The notes beneath the pieces are model-generated. The model did no database searches. It saw nothing but the letters and a program-made list of their open reading frames with translations, and was not told where the DNA came from. Positions 24,416 to 33,546 of a stretch of DNA of 64,000 nucleotides are shown one piece after another; position 1 is the stretch's first letter; the number at the start of each line of letters is the position of its first letter. The translations under genes were made by a program, and so were the position numbers. Source of the stretch: JBHGAV01 sp041946685 (GTDB lineage Bacteria > Acidobacteriota > Terriglobia > Bryobacterales > Bryobacteraceae); contig JBHGAV010000042.1 in NCBI GenBank assembly GCA_041946685.1, positions 1 to 64,000 of the forward strand. Reading direction: 5' to 3'.

Positions 24416-26572
24416 TCAGCGCCCGGCCGCCGGGCGCTGGGCGCACATTCTGACCACGTTCTCGATCAGGCGCAGGCCGCATTCTCCCTGCATGGTCAGA
24501 ATCGATTCGGGGTGGAACTGGACGGCCTCGATCGGCAGTTCACGATGGCGCACGCCCATAATGACGCCATCTTCCGTTTCCGCCGTGATCTGGAGGCAGG
24601 CGGGGAGAGTCTCCTTGCGTGCGAAGAGCGAGTGATAGCGGCCCACAGTGAACTTTTCCGGAAGTCCTGCGAAGACACCCACCCCTTTGTGGACCACGAC
24701 GGACGGCTTGCCGTGCATTGGATAGTCGAGCACTCCCAGCTCTCCGCCGAAGGCTTCCACCGTTCCCTGGAGTCCCAGGCACACGCCGAAGAGAGGGATG
24801 TGAAGTCCCGCGGCGCGAAGCACAAGCGCGGGAACGCCGAAATCAGCCGGTCGGCCCGGCCCGGGGGAAACGAGGATCAGGTCGGGCGCCAGTTCGGTCA
24901 GCAGGTCGAGGGGAAATCCCGCGCGGTAGGTGGCTACTTCGACGCCCGTCTGCCGGGCGTAGTTGGCCAACGTGTGAATGAAGCAGTCGTCGTTGTCCAC
25001 CAGGAGCATCCGGATGCCGGACCCGGGGCGAGCCGCGCGCTTCTGCCGGGGCCGCCGGGACTCCTGCTTCGGCTCCAGGGCGCGGAAAAACGCGGTGGCC
25101 TTCATGCGGGTCTCCTGTTCCTCCATCGCCGGCACAGAGTCGTAAAGGATGGTGGCGCCGACGGGGTAGGCGGCGACGCCGCCGCGCAGGTGAACGGTCC
25201 GGATGTGAATCCCGGTGTTCATGCCGCCGTTCAGCGAGAGCATTCCGATGGCGCCGCCGTACCAGCCGCGCGCGTCCTTCTCGAGGTCTTCAATGGCCTG
25301 AGCGGCAGCCTTCTTCGGCGCGCCAATCATCGTGACGGACCACATGTGGGTCAGGAATGCGTCCAGCGAGTCAAAGCCCGGAGCCAGGATGCCCTCCACG
25401 TGATCGACGGTGTGAAACACGCCCGCGTAGGATTCGATCAGGCGGCGGCCGACGACGTGCACCGACCCCGGCACGCAGACGCGGCTCTTGTCGTTGCGGT
25501 CGACGTCCGTGCACATGGTCAGCTCCGACTCCTCCTTGGGCGAGTCGAGCAGGTCGCGGATGTTGTCGGCGTCGCGAAGCGGATCTCCCGTCCGCCGGGC
25601 CGTGCCGCTGATGGGACACGTCTCCACGCGGTTTCCCTCCACGCGCACGAACATCTCCGGGGAGCAGCCGATAAGCTGCTCATTTCCGAACTGGAGGAAG
25701 AACTCGTACGGGCTGGGGCTGGCCTGGGTGAGCTTCTTGAACAGCTCCGAGGGACGTCCCGAGTACGGCGCCCGGAACGTCTGTCGCAGAACCACCTCGT
25801 AGTAGTCGCCGCGCCGCATTCCCTCCCGAACCTTCTCCACGTTCGCCATGTACTCCTCGGGCGTGTGATCGGAGACAACCTCTCCCGGCTCGGAGGCGGC
25901 GACCTCCGGCACGGGCTCTCCCGAGCGGTCCAGACCACGGGTGGTGAGACCGGCGGCCTCGATGTCGTACTGGTATCGCTCGATCCTCTCCCGCTTGCGG
26001 TCCATGAAACAGATGTCGTCGCAGAGAAACAGGTGCAGGTCCTCGCGGTCCGCCCTGGGCTTCTTCAATTGAATCGGGTCGAACTGAAACAGCAGATCGA
26101 AGCCGAAGGCGCCGACGAGGGCGAAGTGGGGGTCGCCGACGGGGCGGAACTCGTCGATCAGGGTTCGGAGAATTGAGAAAGCGGAGGGCTGCTTGCTGCG
26201 CTCCTCCTCGGGGAAGAGACGGGGCAAGGGTTTCAGATGGCCTGCCAGCACCGCGCCGCGCCTCTCGAACGACTCCCAATGAGAATGCCCCTCCAGCAGC
26301 GGGGCCAGCACGGCGGTGATCACTTCCCCGCGGGAGTTCAGCGGCCGAAAGGTCACCTGCCGCCCGGCGGAGACGATCTCCAGCGGCGGCCTGACCGAGG
26401 CGATGTCCCATCGCGAATAGCGTCCTGGGTATTCATAGCCCGAAGAAAGGTAGATCCCGCGGCAGGTATCCAGCTCGCGCAGCAAGTGATCCAATCCCCT
26501 CTTGAAAGGGAGCTTCGTCACCGTGCGCAAGACTCGAATGCCGTGCGGGGTGGAATGCCAGGACTGCCGCAT
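24416..26572 (-). CDS. trpE(G): Fused anthranilate synthase, TrpE and TrpG in one chain
   Basis: A 718-residue protein that converts chorismate and glutamine to anthranilate, the first committed step of tryptophan synthesis. The N-terminal two thirds is the chorismate-binding component (ISGTARRTGDPLRDADNIR, ELTMCTDVDRNDKSRVC, SVTMIGAPKKAAAQ, YGGAIGMLSLNG). The C-terminal part from about residue 525 is a class I glutamine amidotransferase with nucleophile C598 in GVCLGLQ and the HPE pair in AVQFHPESI. The length and order match the fused TrpE(G) of rhizobia and some actinobacteria. A phenazine-type PhzE is a less likely alternative because no phz genes are near. No Trp-codon-rich leader was found upstream. 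Confidence 0.9.
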   Translation of the reverse strand: MRQSWHSTPHGIRVLRTVTKLPFKRGLDHLLRELDTCRGIYLSSGYEYPGRYSRWDIASVRPPLEIVSAGRQVTFRPLNSRGEVITAVLAPLLEGHSHWESFERRGAVLAGHLKPLPRLFPEEERSKQPSAFSILRTLIDEFRPVGDPHFALVGAFGFDLLFQFDPIQLKKPRADREDLHLFLCDDICFMDRKRERIERYQYDIEAAGLTTRGLDRSGEPVPEVAASEPGEVVSDHTPEEYMANVEKVREGMRRGDYYEVVLRQTFRAPYSGRPSELFKKLTQASPSPYEFFLQFGNEQLIGCSPEMFVRVEGNRVETCPISGTARRTGDPLRDADNIRDLLDSPKEESELTMCTDVDRNDKSRVCVPGSVHVVGRRLIESYAGVFHTVDHVEGILAPGFDSLDAFLTHMWSVTMIGAPKKAAAQAIEDLEKDARGWYGGAIGMLSLNGGMNTGIHIRTVHLRGGVAAYPVGATILYDSVPAMEEQETRMKATAFFRALEPKQESRRPRQKRAARPGSGIRMLLVDNDDCFIHTLANYARQTGVEVATYRAGFPLDLLTELAPDLILVSPGPGRPADFGVPALVLRAAGLHIPLFGVCLGLQGTVEAFGGELGVLDYPMHGKPSVVVHKGVGVFAGLPEKFTVGRYHSLFARKETLPACLQITAETEDGVIMGVRHRELPIEAVQFHPESILTMQGECGLRLIENVVRMCAQRPAAGR

Positions 26573-26639
26573 GGTACAACCTCGGAAGGGAGATGAGCCT
26601 TAAGGATAGCATGGGGCCTCGGTCCCGCCACCCGCGAGG

Positions 26640-27086
26640 CTACTCTTCTCCCAAGGCCTCCAAGTCGGCCCTGTCCTGCGCGCGCCCTGTGGCTTTCTTG
26701 TTCTTGACCAGCGAAGCTCTATCGATGAATGCCACCTTGAGACCATCCAACACGGCCGGCACCCGATTCTGCCATGCGTCCTCGAATTCGACGCCGGTGA
26801 GGGACGTCAGCAGGTCCACCCGATTTGGGGCAACGCCCAGTTGAATAACACGGTCCCTCTCAAGAAAGTCGGCCGCGGACAGGCCCGCTGAAGCGAAACC
26901 GAAACGCGCCAGTGCGCTCGCGATCCGCTGCGCGTTCTCCGGAGACGCGCGAACCAATAAGTCAATGTCGCCGGTGTAACGTGGGAAACCGTGGAACGCC
27001 AGAGCGACTGCGCCGACGATGACGTACTCAACTTCGCTGGAGTTGAGAGACTCGATACACTCTCTCAAGTCTTTCGGAAGACGCAT
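26640..27086 (-). CDS. Small nucleotidyl transferase, candidate toxin of a two-gene module
   Basis: A 148-residue protein of the polymerase-beta nucleotidyl transferase fold. The signature is YVIVGAVALAFHGFPRYTGD followed by IDLLV, with the metal-binding pair D40 and D42. A later acidic strand (APNRVDLLTS) supplies the third position. The length and start resemble the minimal or AbiEii-like proteins often found with a small partner gene. Here a 64-residue gene overlaps its 5' end by 59 nt. Such enzymes transfer a nucleotide to protein or tRNA, but I cannot tell the target. A plain orphan enzyme is possible. Confidence 0.7.
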   Translation of the reverse strand: MRLPKDLRECIESLNSSEVEYVIVGAVALAFHGFPRYTGDIDLLVRASPENAQRIASALARFGFASAGLSAADFLERDRVIQLGVAPNRVDLLTSLTGVEFEDAWQNRVPAVLDGLKVAFIDRASLVKNKKATGRAQDRADLEALGEE

Positions 27087-27222
27087 CCGTCTCCTTTCGG
27101 CCGCGGTGCATCAGTTCGAGGAGGATGTCCAGCCTCTGATCGGGCGACAATCGACGATAGTACTCGAGGTTCGATTGGCTCGCTTCCTCGTGACTTCGGA
27201 ACTTGGCCCAGACTCGCTCCAT
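27028..27222 (-). CDS. Small partner protein of the nucleotidyl transferase (putative antitoxin)
   Basis: A 64-residue charged, helical protein beginning MERVWAKFRSHEEASQ. The stretch EYYRRLSPDQRLDILLELM recurs, as far as I know, in small proteins encoded immediately before nucleotidyl transferase genes. The overlap of 59 nt with the downstream gene suggests tight co-expression. A TAAAAT hexamer lies 7 nt before the ATG, which would make the transcript nearly leaderless. It has no membrane segment and no DNA-binding motif that I can recognise. Its antitoxin role is inferred from context only. Confidence 0.6.
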   Translation of the reverse strand: MERVWAKFRSHEEASQSNLEYYRRLSPDQRLDILLELMHRGRKETDASSERLERVYRVSQLQRS

Positions 27223-27229
27223 CGGTTCT

Positions 27230-27235
27230 ATTTTA
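27230..27235 (-). promoter_or_regulatory. Candidate -10 element (TAAAAT) for the two-gene nucleotidyl transferase module
   Basis: On the minus strand TAAAAT ends 7 nt before the ATG at 27222. Initiation about 7 nt downstream would give a leaderless message. Confidence 0.35.
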
Positions 27236-27249
27236 CCGCGCCGATGAAC

Positions 27250-27255
27250 TATACT
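27250..27255 (+). promoter_or_regulatory. Candidate -10 element (TATACT) for the GHMP kinase operon
   Basis: TATACT lies 27 nt before the ATG at 27283. It supports that ATG over the ATG at 27244, which would place the hexamer inside the coding region. The -35 region is weak. Confidence 0.38.
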
Positions 27256-27282
27256 ATCGTTGCCTGCAAGCGCCCGCGCGTC

Positions 27283-28293
27283 ATGAAAATCTTCGCCACA
27301 GCGCCCTGCCGCATCGATCTGGCGGGAGGGACGATCGACATCTGGCCCTTGTACCTGTTCCACACGGGAGCGGTGACGGTGAACTTCGCCGTCAACGTCT
27401 ACGCCAGGTGCATACTGGCCCCTCGAAAGGACCGGCGGATCTCCCTCCATTCGAAGGACCTGGGCGTCGTGGAGGCTTTCGCGTCGCTCGACCGCCTGAT
27501 CGCCGCACGCCGCTACCGCCTGCCGCTCGCCGCCCGCCTGGTCCGTTTCTTCGCCCCCCAGGAGGGCCTCGACCTGAGCACGGACTCCGAGTCGCCGGCG
27601 GGCGCGGGTCTGGCGGGCTCCTCGGCCCTGATGGTCGCCGTCGCCGGGGCGCTCCAGCGTTTCACGGGAAGCCGCCTCGGGAAGGAGAAGCTGCGCCAGA
27701 TTGTGCAGGACCTCGAAGCGCAGATCATACGGGTGCCCACCGGCTGCCAGGACTACTATCCGGCTCTTTACGGAGGCGTGAGCGCTGTCGAACTGGGACC
27801 GGGAGGGATCCGGCGAAGGGCTCTGGCCGTTGACCCGGGAGATCTCAACGAGCGATTCGTGCTGGCCTACACGGGGGCGCCGCGCGCGAGCGGAATCAAC
27901 AACTGGGACGTGATGAAGGCCCACATCAACGGCGACAGGCGGGTCCATCGCAACTTCGACGAGATCGCGGCCATCGCCCGCGCCATGGCCGGTGCGCTGG
28001 AAAAGAGCGACTGGACGGAGGCGGGACGCCTGCTTCGACGGGAATGGGCGCACCGCCGCCGCAACTCACCCGGGATCAGTACGCCTTTGATCGACCGGCT
28101 GGCGCAGGTTGCGAGGCGCAACGGAGCGCTTGGCGCGAAGGCCTGCGGCGCGGGAGGAGGAGGCTGTATTGTCTTCCTCGTGGAGAGGGGCGCGAAGGAG
28201 CGGGTGTCTGCGGCCATCGAGTGTCTGGGCGCTCGCGTGATGCCGGCAGGCGTGTCGATGAGCGGGCTGCGTGTAAGGACCACATCCCAATGA
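27283..28293 (+). CDS. GHMP-family small-molecule kinase
   Basis: A 336-residue kinase of the galactokinase/homoserine kinase/mevalonate kinase superfamily. The N-terminus has the substrate motif TAPCRIDLAGGTIDIWPLYL, the phosphate-binding loop is SPAGAGLAGSSALMVAVAGA, and the third GHMP motif is KACGAGGGGCIVFL. The start resembles predicted sugar kinases related to heptose kinase HddA more than mevalonate kinase. Substrate prediction stops at a sugar or sugar-phosphate. The ATG chosen is the one directly before this motif. Its stop overlaps the next start in an ATGA arrangement, so the next gene is translationally coupled. Confidence 0.82.
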   Translation: MKIFATAPCRIDLAGGTIDIWPLYLFHTGAVTVNFAVNVYARCILAPRKDRRISLHSKDLGVVEAFASLDRLIAARRYRLPLAARLVRFFAPQEGLDLSTDSESPAGAGLAGSSALMVAVAGALQRFTGSRLGKEKLRQIVQDLEAQIIRVPTGCQDYYPALYGGVSAVELGPGGIRRRALAVDPGDLNERFVLAYTGAPRASGINNWDVMKAHINGDRRVHRNFDEIAAIARAMAGALEKSDWTEAGRLLRREWAHRRRNSPGISTPLIDRLAQVARRNGALGAKACGAGGGGCIVFLVERGAKERVSAAIECLGARVMPAGVSMSGLRVRTTSQ

Positions 28294-29156
28294 AGGATCT
28301 TGTTCCCAAAGAGCACCTGGCTAAGATTGTGGGCGTCGCGGTGCGCGTCGGCCTCTACGTGGTGCTGGGAGTGCTGGGCATGTACCTTTTCGGCTGGGGA
28401 TTGAGCGCGCTCGGCAGCTACCTGGTTGCGGCGGCCGTGGGCGGGTTCCTGGCCGCCGCCACGGCGAACGCGCTCCTGATGCGCATTTTTGAGCGGTCGC
28501 ATCTGGCCAACATCGGTTTGGCCTGGAACGCTTGCTCGGTGCGGAATCTTCTGATCGGGCTGGCGGGCGGCACCGGTTCGGCTGTGCTGGTGCTGGCGGG
28601 ACCCGTGGTGGTGGGGCTGGCGGAATTTCAAGCCGTTCCCGGAGCGGATCCGCACTGGCGGACGTTGATCTTCGTGACCGTGGTTCTTCTGTTGGGAGCG
28701 GTGGGAGAAGAGATGTTTTTCCGGGGCTACGGCTTCCAGGTGCTCATTGCCTCCGCCGGCCCCTTCGCGACGATCCTGCCCACCGGCGTGCTCTTCGGGT
28801 TGGCGCACGGCTCGAACCTTGGGGTCACCAAGCTGGGACTGTTCAACACCATGGTCTGGGGAGTGCTGCTTGGATACGCCTTCGTCCGCAGCGGCGACTT
28901 GTGGCTGCCCATCGGTCTGCACGTCGGCTGGAACTGGGCGCTGCCTCTTTTCGGCGTGAATCTGAGCGGGTTTACAATGGAGGTGACGGGATACGCGCTG
29001 CACTGGCGAATCGGGCCGGTTTGGAGCGGGGGAGCCTATGGGCCCGAGGGGGGCCTGATCACCTCCGCGGTAACGGTGCTGCTCTTTGTCTACCTCTGGA
29101 AGGCGCCTGTTCGCCGGCAGACGCCATTCCTGCTGCGTGGTTCCGAGGAGTCCTGA
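28290..29156 (+). CDS. CPBP-family intramembrane metalloprotease
   Basis: A 288-residue protein with about seven membrane segments. The CPBP (Abi/Rce1-like) catalytic motifs are in order: EEMFFRGY (E140 and E141), FGLAHGSN, and HVGWNWALPLFG near the C-terminal end. These supply the glutamates and histidines used for intramembrane cleavage. Bacterial members are linked to processing or immunity functions, but a specific substrate cannot be named. It is translationally coupled to the GHMP kinase (ATGA), and the next gene starts directly after its stop. Confidence 0.85.
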   Translation: MKDLVPKEHLAKIVGVAVRVGLYVVLGVLGMYLFGWGLSALGSYLVAAAVGGFLAAATANALLMRIFERSHLANIGLAWNACSVRNLLIGLAGGTGSAVLVLAGPVVVGLAEFQAVPGADPHWRTLIFVTVVLLLGAVGEEMFFRGYGFQVLIASAGPFATILPTGVLFGLAHGSNLGVTKLGLFNTMVWGVLLGYAFVRSGDLWLPIGLHVGWNWALPLFGVNLSGFTMEVTGYALHWRIGPVWSGGAYGPEGGLITSAVTVLLFVYLWKAPVRRQTPFLLRGSEES

Positions 29157-29954
29157 ATGCGCTGGAGAGCGGCCGCGACCTTCCTCGCCGTGGGATCGGC
29201 TCTGTCAGCCGGAGCCCAGGACCGCAGGCTGACCGCGGAAGAGCGCATCGAGCTTATCCGCGGGCTGAGCGCCGAGTTCGCCACGGTGAAGACCGCGCTC
29301 CCGCGCTCAAAGAAGGCCCTGGTTCTCCGGAGCACCGGAGAGTTCGACAAGGCCTTGTGGGAATCCGCCGGCAGGGAGTTCGGCCCGGCCGGGCGTGTCG
29401 GCGACGCGATCCAAATCACAAAGTTGAGTTTCGAGGACGACCGGCTCGTGTTCGAGCTTAACGGCGGCTACCGGGGCGGCCGCAAGTGGTACGAGAGGAT
29501 AGAGGTTGGCACGGGGACCCGCACCATGCCGATCGGCGGCGGCTCTCAGCCGGTGGCCCAGGCGGGCACCAGCCTGGCGCTGGTCTTCCCGGGCAAGGTG
29601 CCGCCGCTGAAATCGGCCGAGGTCAAGGCGATGCTGGCGCCTGTGCTGGACTTCAACAAGCGGAGCGCGAACGAGCAGTACATGGAGACGCTTCCGCCGC
29701 ACATCTTGCAGGCAGTGAAGGACAAGAAGGCCGTGGAGGGCATGGACCGCGACCAGGTTCTCCTGGCGCTCGGCCGCCCGGACAACAAAGTGCGCGAAAC
29801 GGTGGACGGCGCGGAAGTGGAAGACTGGATTTACGGCAAGCCGCCCGGCAGGATTGTCTTCGTGACCTTTGAAGGCGACAAGGTGATCCGCGTCAAAGAG
29901 TCCTACGCGAACCTCGGCGGCTCGGTGGCGCCGGCTCTGCCGCCGCCACGGTAG
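29157..29954 (+). CDS. Secreted protein with a BamE/SmpA-like C-terminal domain
   Basis: A 265-residue protein with a signal peptide (RAAATFLAVGSALSAGAQ, cleavage about residue 20). It is uncharacterised over the first 190 residues. Near the C-terminus the pattern VEGMDRDQVLLALGRPDN followed by VEDWIYGKPPGRIVFVTFEG resembles the SmpA/BamE fold, in which a helix pair and an antiparallel strand set bind partners at the outer membrane. The match is by pattern only. It begins at the base after the protease stop, so it ends the GHMP kinase/protease operon. The role could be a periplasmic folding or sensing module. Confidence 0.6.
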   Translation: MRWRAAATFLAVGSALSAGAQDRRLTAEERIELIRGLSAEFATVKTALPRSKKALVLRSTGEFDKALWESAGREFGPAGRVGDAIQITKLSFEDDRLVFELNGGYRGGRKWYERIEVGTGTRTMPIGGGSQPVAQAGTSLALVFPGKVPPLKSAEVKAMLAPVLDFNKRSANEQYMETLPPHILQAVKDKKAVEGMDRDQVLLALGRPDNKVRETVDGAEVEDWIYGKPPGRIVFVTFEGDKVIRVKESYANLGGSVAPALPPPR

Positions 29955-29988
29955 GACCGCTTCAGCAGTCGTCCCCCGAGGCCCAAAG

Positions 29989-32900
29989 TCAGAAATACAC
30001 CTTGACAGCAACCTGGATTTGGCGCGGGGGTCGCATGGGGTTTGTCGAGGTGAAGTTCAGCGCACCGAACCCGAAACGATTCGCCGCCGATGGCAGGTTG
30101 GTGATGTTCCCGGCTGCGTCGAATTGAGCATTCAGGTTCACACTGCTCCATTGGGTATGATTGAACGCGTTGAACATCTCAAGCCGGAGCTGCACATAGC
30201 GCTGCTCGTTGGACGTGAACCTTATCCTCTTGAAGACCGAGATGTCCCAGTTATTCACCCCCGGCCCGCGCACATTGCGGGGTCCGGAGTCCATCCCCTG
30301 GCTGCCCTTTACCGCCGGTCGGACAACCGACGTGTCAATCCAGCGGTGCAGCGTTCGGTCACCAGGCGAAAGGTTCGGTGTGCCCGTAAGGATGACACGC
30401 GGAGCCATGGGTTCTGAACCGGTGATCATGCGGTTCAGGGCTACAGCAGCCGTGTTGTACTGGCTGTAGGCAATTGTACCGGGCGCCCCGGAAGACAGGC
30501 TCGTGATCCCCGAGATCTGCCAGCCGTTCAGGATGATGCGCCCGAGGGCGTTGCCTAAAGGGGTCCCCTTCCTTGCGCCGTCCGGCAGATTCAGGGTGTA
30601 ATTAACATTCAGAATTTGAGTACGGTCGTAACTGAGTGGCCCGTAGTCCGCTTTGCGAGTGTCAGTGGGATGGGCGGCCGTCGACAGGGAATCAGCGGTG
30701 CCCAACGCCTTCGACCATGTGTAGGCGACGCCGAGCAGTAGAGTGCGCGACATGCGGCGGTTGGCGGAGATCTGGAGAGAATTATAGTTGGCGCAACCGC
30801 CGAAGATCGATGTATATCCTCCGCCAAGCAGGAATGTGCCTTCTCCTCCATAGCCGATGTACGGACGTGTGAAGTTGACCGGCAGTGTAGTGGTCCCATC
30901 ATACTTGGGCGCGGCAACCGTCGGGTCCTGGTATTGTGGCAGCCAGGCGCTGCCCCAAGGGGGCGTGTTCCAGGGGAGCTGGTAGGGGAGGTGGCGGGAA
31001 AGGGAGCCTACATACGACACGTCGAGCAAGAAGCTGAAAGGCAGTTGCTTCTGCACGCCGAGGCTGTAGTTGTAAACCGCCGGCACTTTGCCGTCCCTGG
31101 ACGTGCCCCCCACCGTCGCAGGCGACAACGTCTGCGACAAGGTGTTGAACGTAGAAAAACTCCCGTAATAGAACGACGGCCTTCGGATGATAGGAGGATT
31201 AAGGGTTAGCGGGAAGGTCAAGTTCCCCGCCGTACGCTCATAGAATACGCCCCCGCCCATCCGGACGACCATCTTGCCGCGAAGCCCCGCGGGCGTCCAT
31301 GCCAACCCGACCCGTGGCGCATACTGTACGCCCCTGTCGTCAATCAGCGCCCGGGGATAGTCCCTGCCCGCCTGCACGATGCCGTTGTCCACGTTGCCCA
31401 CTCCCGGAACAATGGTCCCGACAAGCACTTCAGGCCCGTACTGCCCCGTGACGGGATTGTAGGACGCCCTCTGGCCGGTGGCGGGGTTCCATGCCTTCTG
31501 GAGGAGCCTGACCTGTTGGGATGGATCGTACATCGCAGGATTGAAGCCGGCGAGCTGGTTCTTCCGGTCGTACATGTTGGGCATGAGCACGAAGCGCATC
31601 CCGAAGTCGAGAGTAAGGTTGGGCCGCAGTTTCCAGTTGTCCTGAATGTACCACTCGAAATTGCGGGACACGTAGTAGCCTATGCGCTGCGCGTCAGCCT
31701 GCTCGAAGTACCGGAAAGTCCCAAGCAGTGCGTTCGCAAAGTCCCAGTTGGCGTCGCCGGGGTTCAACGAGTCCCGGTTGAAGTAGTACACGCCGTTGTC
31801 GTATGTCCATGCGGTCGTTCTCTTGAGACTGTTTTCAATGTACAAACCGGCCTTGAGAGTATGCCGCGCGAAGACCTTGCTGAGGTTGTCCGCCCAGCTA
31901 GAGAGAAAGTTCTCGTTGTCGAAGGGAATTCCCCGAAAGATGATATTGGGCGGGTTCGCGTTGGCCGTCAGCCCGCCAAAGACCATGCCGGCCATCAACC
32001 CCGCCGGGTTGGCGTTCGGATAGGGAACAGGGAGTGTCAAACCCGATACAGAGCGCAGGAACTTGCTGTCACTCTCAATGTCGATAGGAAACCAGCTCCG
32101 CAAATTGCCGAAGGAGAACTCGTTGGTCAGCGTGGGGCTAATCGTGGTGGTCAGATTCCCCATGCCCGCGATGGCCCCGGTGGGAAGGTGGAGGCCGGAA
32201 ATCCCGCTCACCACCGACACAACTGCACCATTCTGCCAGTAATCTCCGTCGTTTCGCAGCAGCCGGAAGAAGAACCGCCAGTTGTCGTGGATATAGTGAT
32301 CGACTCTATATAGCTCGTCCGTGTTCTTGTACTTCCCCTCGAACTGGAACTGGTAGTTGAACGTCGGGCTGAGGCCGTCCTTGTTGGGCTCCGGGAAGAA
32401 GCGCAACGCCTTCTCGCCGAGCGGATGCCAGCGAGCCTGGGGGATCCGGTTATTGGGAAACGGCGTGCGCCCATTGAGAGGGTCGACGATCGGAACCGGC
32501 ATTCCGCTCGCGTCGTGGGTTGCGGAGAAGTCACCCTGGCGCTCGCGCACGGTTGGCACGGTGAGGGACTTCAGCTCGTCCACCACGCGCGGGCGCTGGA
32601 ATTCAGCGCTCGCGAAGAAGAAAAGCCTGTTCCGATTTGTGTTGAACTTGCCGGGAACGTAGATCGGTCCACTCACATTGAAGCCTTGCGTACGGTAGCG
32701 ATAAATGGACCGCGGCAGACCGTAATAGTTTCTATCCCAGGAATTGGCGTTGAGCGATTCGTTGCGGAGGAACCAGTATCCGGTCCCGTGGAAGTCCCGA
32801 GTCCCGCTCTTCGTCACCACGCTGATGTGGATGCCGGAAGAGCGTCCGAATTCGGCCTGCTGGCTATTGGTCAGCAGCTTGAATTCAGCAATGTTGTCGG

Positions 32901-33525
32901 TGTTTACACGGAGGTTGTAGAAGAAGCTGGCGCCGATATCCATGACGGTGACGCCATCGACGGAGAAACTCATCGAATCGTTGCGTTGGCCGTTCACCCA
33001 AAGGACGTTGTCCGGGCTCACCCCTGGAACGGTCTTCATCAATTCCAGGAAGTTACGGCCCACCAGGGCGAGCTCCTTTACCTGAGTTGCCGTGACCACG
33101 CCGGATCGCTCCGCGCTGGCGGTTTGAAGCGCGACAGGATCGGCCTGGACGGTGATCGAGTCGCCCGTGGAGCCGATCTCCAACTCGATGGGAGGAAGCC
33201 CCAGCTTGTCGCCGGTGTGCAGGACGATATCCTGGCTGCTGTACAGCTTGAAGCCGGGGGCTTCCACCGTCAGCGTGAACGTTCCGGGAAGGACCGGCGT
33301 GATCACGAATGTGCCCTCGCCGCTGGTGCGCACCTCCCGGACCGTGGCCCGCTCGGCCTGGTTGCTGAGCGTCACTTGGGCGCCCGGCACAGCGGCCTTC
33401 TGGCTGTCCAGCACCACGCCACCGATGGAGCCGGAAACTACCTGGGCAACCACCGGCGCTGTCGTTGTCAAGGCGCCGGCGAGTGCGACGGAGAGGATCC
33501 ACTGAATCGAGATTGCGGTCCTCAT
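29989..33525 (-). CDS. Oar-like TonB-dependent outer membrane receptor
   Basis: An 1178-residue outer membrane protein. It has a signal peptide (about residues 1-27), a carboxypeptidase-regulatory Ig-like domain (SIGGVVLDSQKAAVPGAQVT to about residue 115), a plug domain (FLELMKTVPGVSPDNV, FSVDGVTVMDIGA) and a very long beta-barrel. The barrel ends in VAVKVYF, a typical terminal aromatic signal for BAM insertion. This is the Oar/TonB layout abundant in Acidobacteriota and Myxococcota. The ligand is not predictable. It is the third gene of an ECF sigma/kinase/receptor operon, 21 nt after the kinase gene, which suggests the sigma factor or kinase controls it. Confidence 0.9.
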   Translation of the reverse strand: MRTAISIQWILSVALAGALTTTAPVVAQVVSGSIGGVVLDSQKAAVPGAQVTLSNQAERATVREVRTSGEGTFVITPVLPGTFTLTVEAPGFKLYSSQDIVLHTGDKLGLPPIELEIGSTGDSITVQADPVALQTASAERSGVVTATQVKELALVGRNFLELMKTVPGVSPDNVLWVNGQRNDSMSFSVDGVTVMDIGASFFYNLRVNTDNIAEFKLLTNSQQAEFGRSSGIHISVVTKSGTRDFHGTGYWFLRNESLNANSWDRNYYGLPRSIYRYRTQGFNVSGPIYVPGKFNTNRNRLFFFASAEFQRPRVVDELKSLTVPTVRERQGDFSATHDASGMPVPIVDPLNGRTPFPNNRIPQARWHPLGEKALRFFPEPNKDGLSPTFNYQFQFEGKYKNTDELYRVDHYIHDNWRFFFRLLRNDGDYWQNGAVVSVVSGISGLHLPTGAIAGMGNLTTTISPTLTNEFSFGNLRSWFPIDIESDSKFLRSVSGLTLPVPYPNANPAGLMAGMVFGGLTANANPPNIIFRGIPFDNENFLSSWADNLSKVFARHTLKAGLYIENSLKRTTAWTYDNGVYYFNRDSLNPGDANWDFANALLGTFRYFEQADAQRIGYYVSRNFEWYIQDNWKLRPNLTLDFGMRFVLMPNMYDRKNQLAGFNPAMYDPSQQVRLLQKAWNPATGQRASYNPVTGQYGPEVLVGTIVPGVGNVDNGIVQAGRDYPRALIDDRGVQYAPRVGLAWTPAGLRGKMVVRMGGGVFYERTAGNLTFPLTLNPPIIRRPSFYYGSFSTFNTLSQTLSPATVGGTSRDGKVPAVYNYSLGVQKQLPFSFLLDVSYVGSLSRHLPYQLPWNTPPWGSAWLPQYQDPTVAAPKYDGTTTLPVNFTRPYIGYGGEGTFLLGGGYTSIFGGCANYNSLQISANRRMSRTLLLGVAYTWSKALGTADSLSTAAHPTDTRKADYGPLSYDRTQILNVNYTLNLPDGARKGTPLGNALGRIILNGWQISGITSLSSGAPGTIAYSQYNTAAVALNRMITGSEPMAPRVILTGTPNLSPGDRTLHRWIDTSVVRPAVKGSQGMDSGPRNVRGPGVNNWDISVFKRIRFTSNEQRYVQLRLEMFNAFNHTQWSSVNLNAQFDAAGNITNLPSAANRFGFGALNFTSTNPMRPPRQIQVAVKVYF

Positions 33526-33546
33526 GTGGGCCTCCTTCCCTGCCGG

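Noticed and set aside
26573..26639. Trp-rich leader peptide or attenuator before the fused anthranilate synthase
   Set aside because: No small frame with consecutive Trp codons and no terminator/anti-terminator pair were found. The only Trp near the start is inside the enzyme itself.
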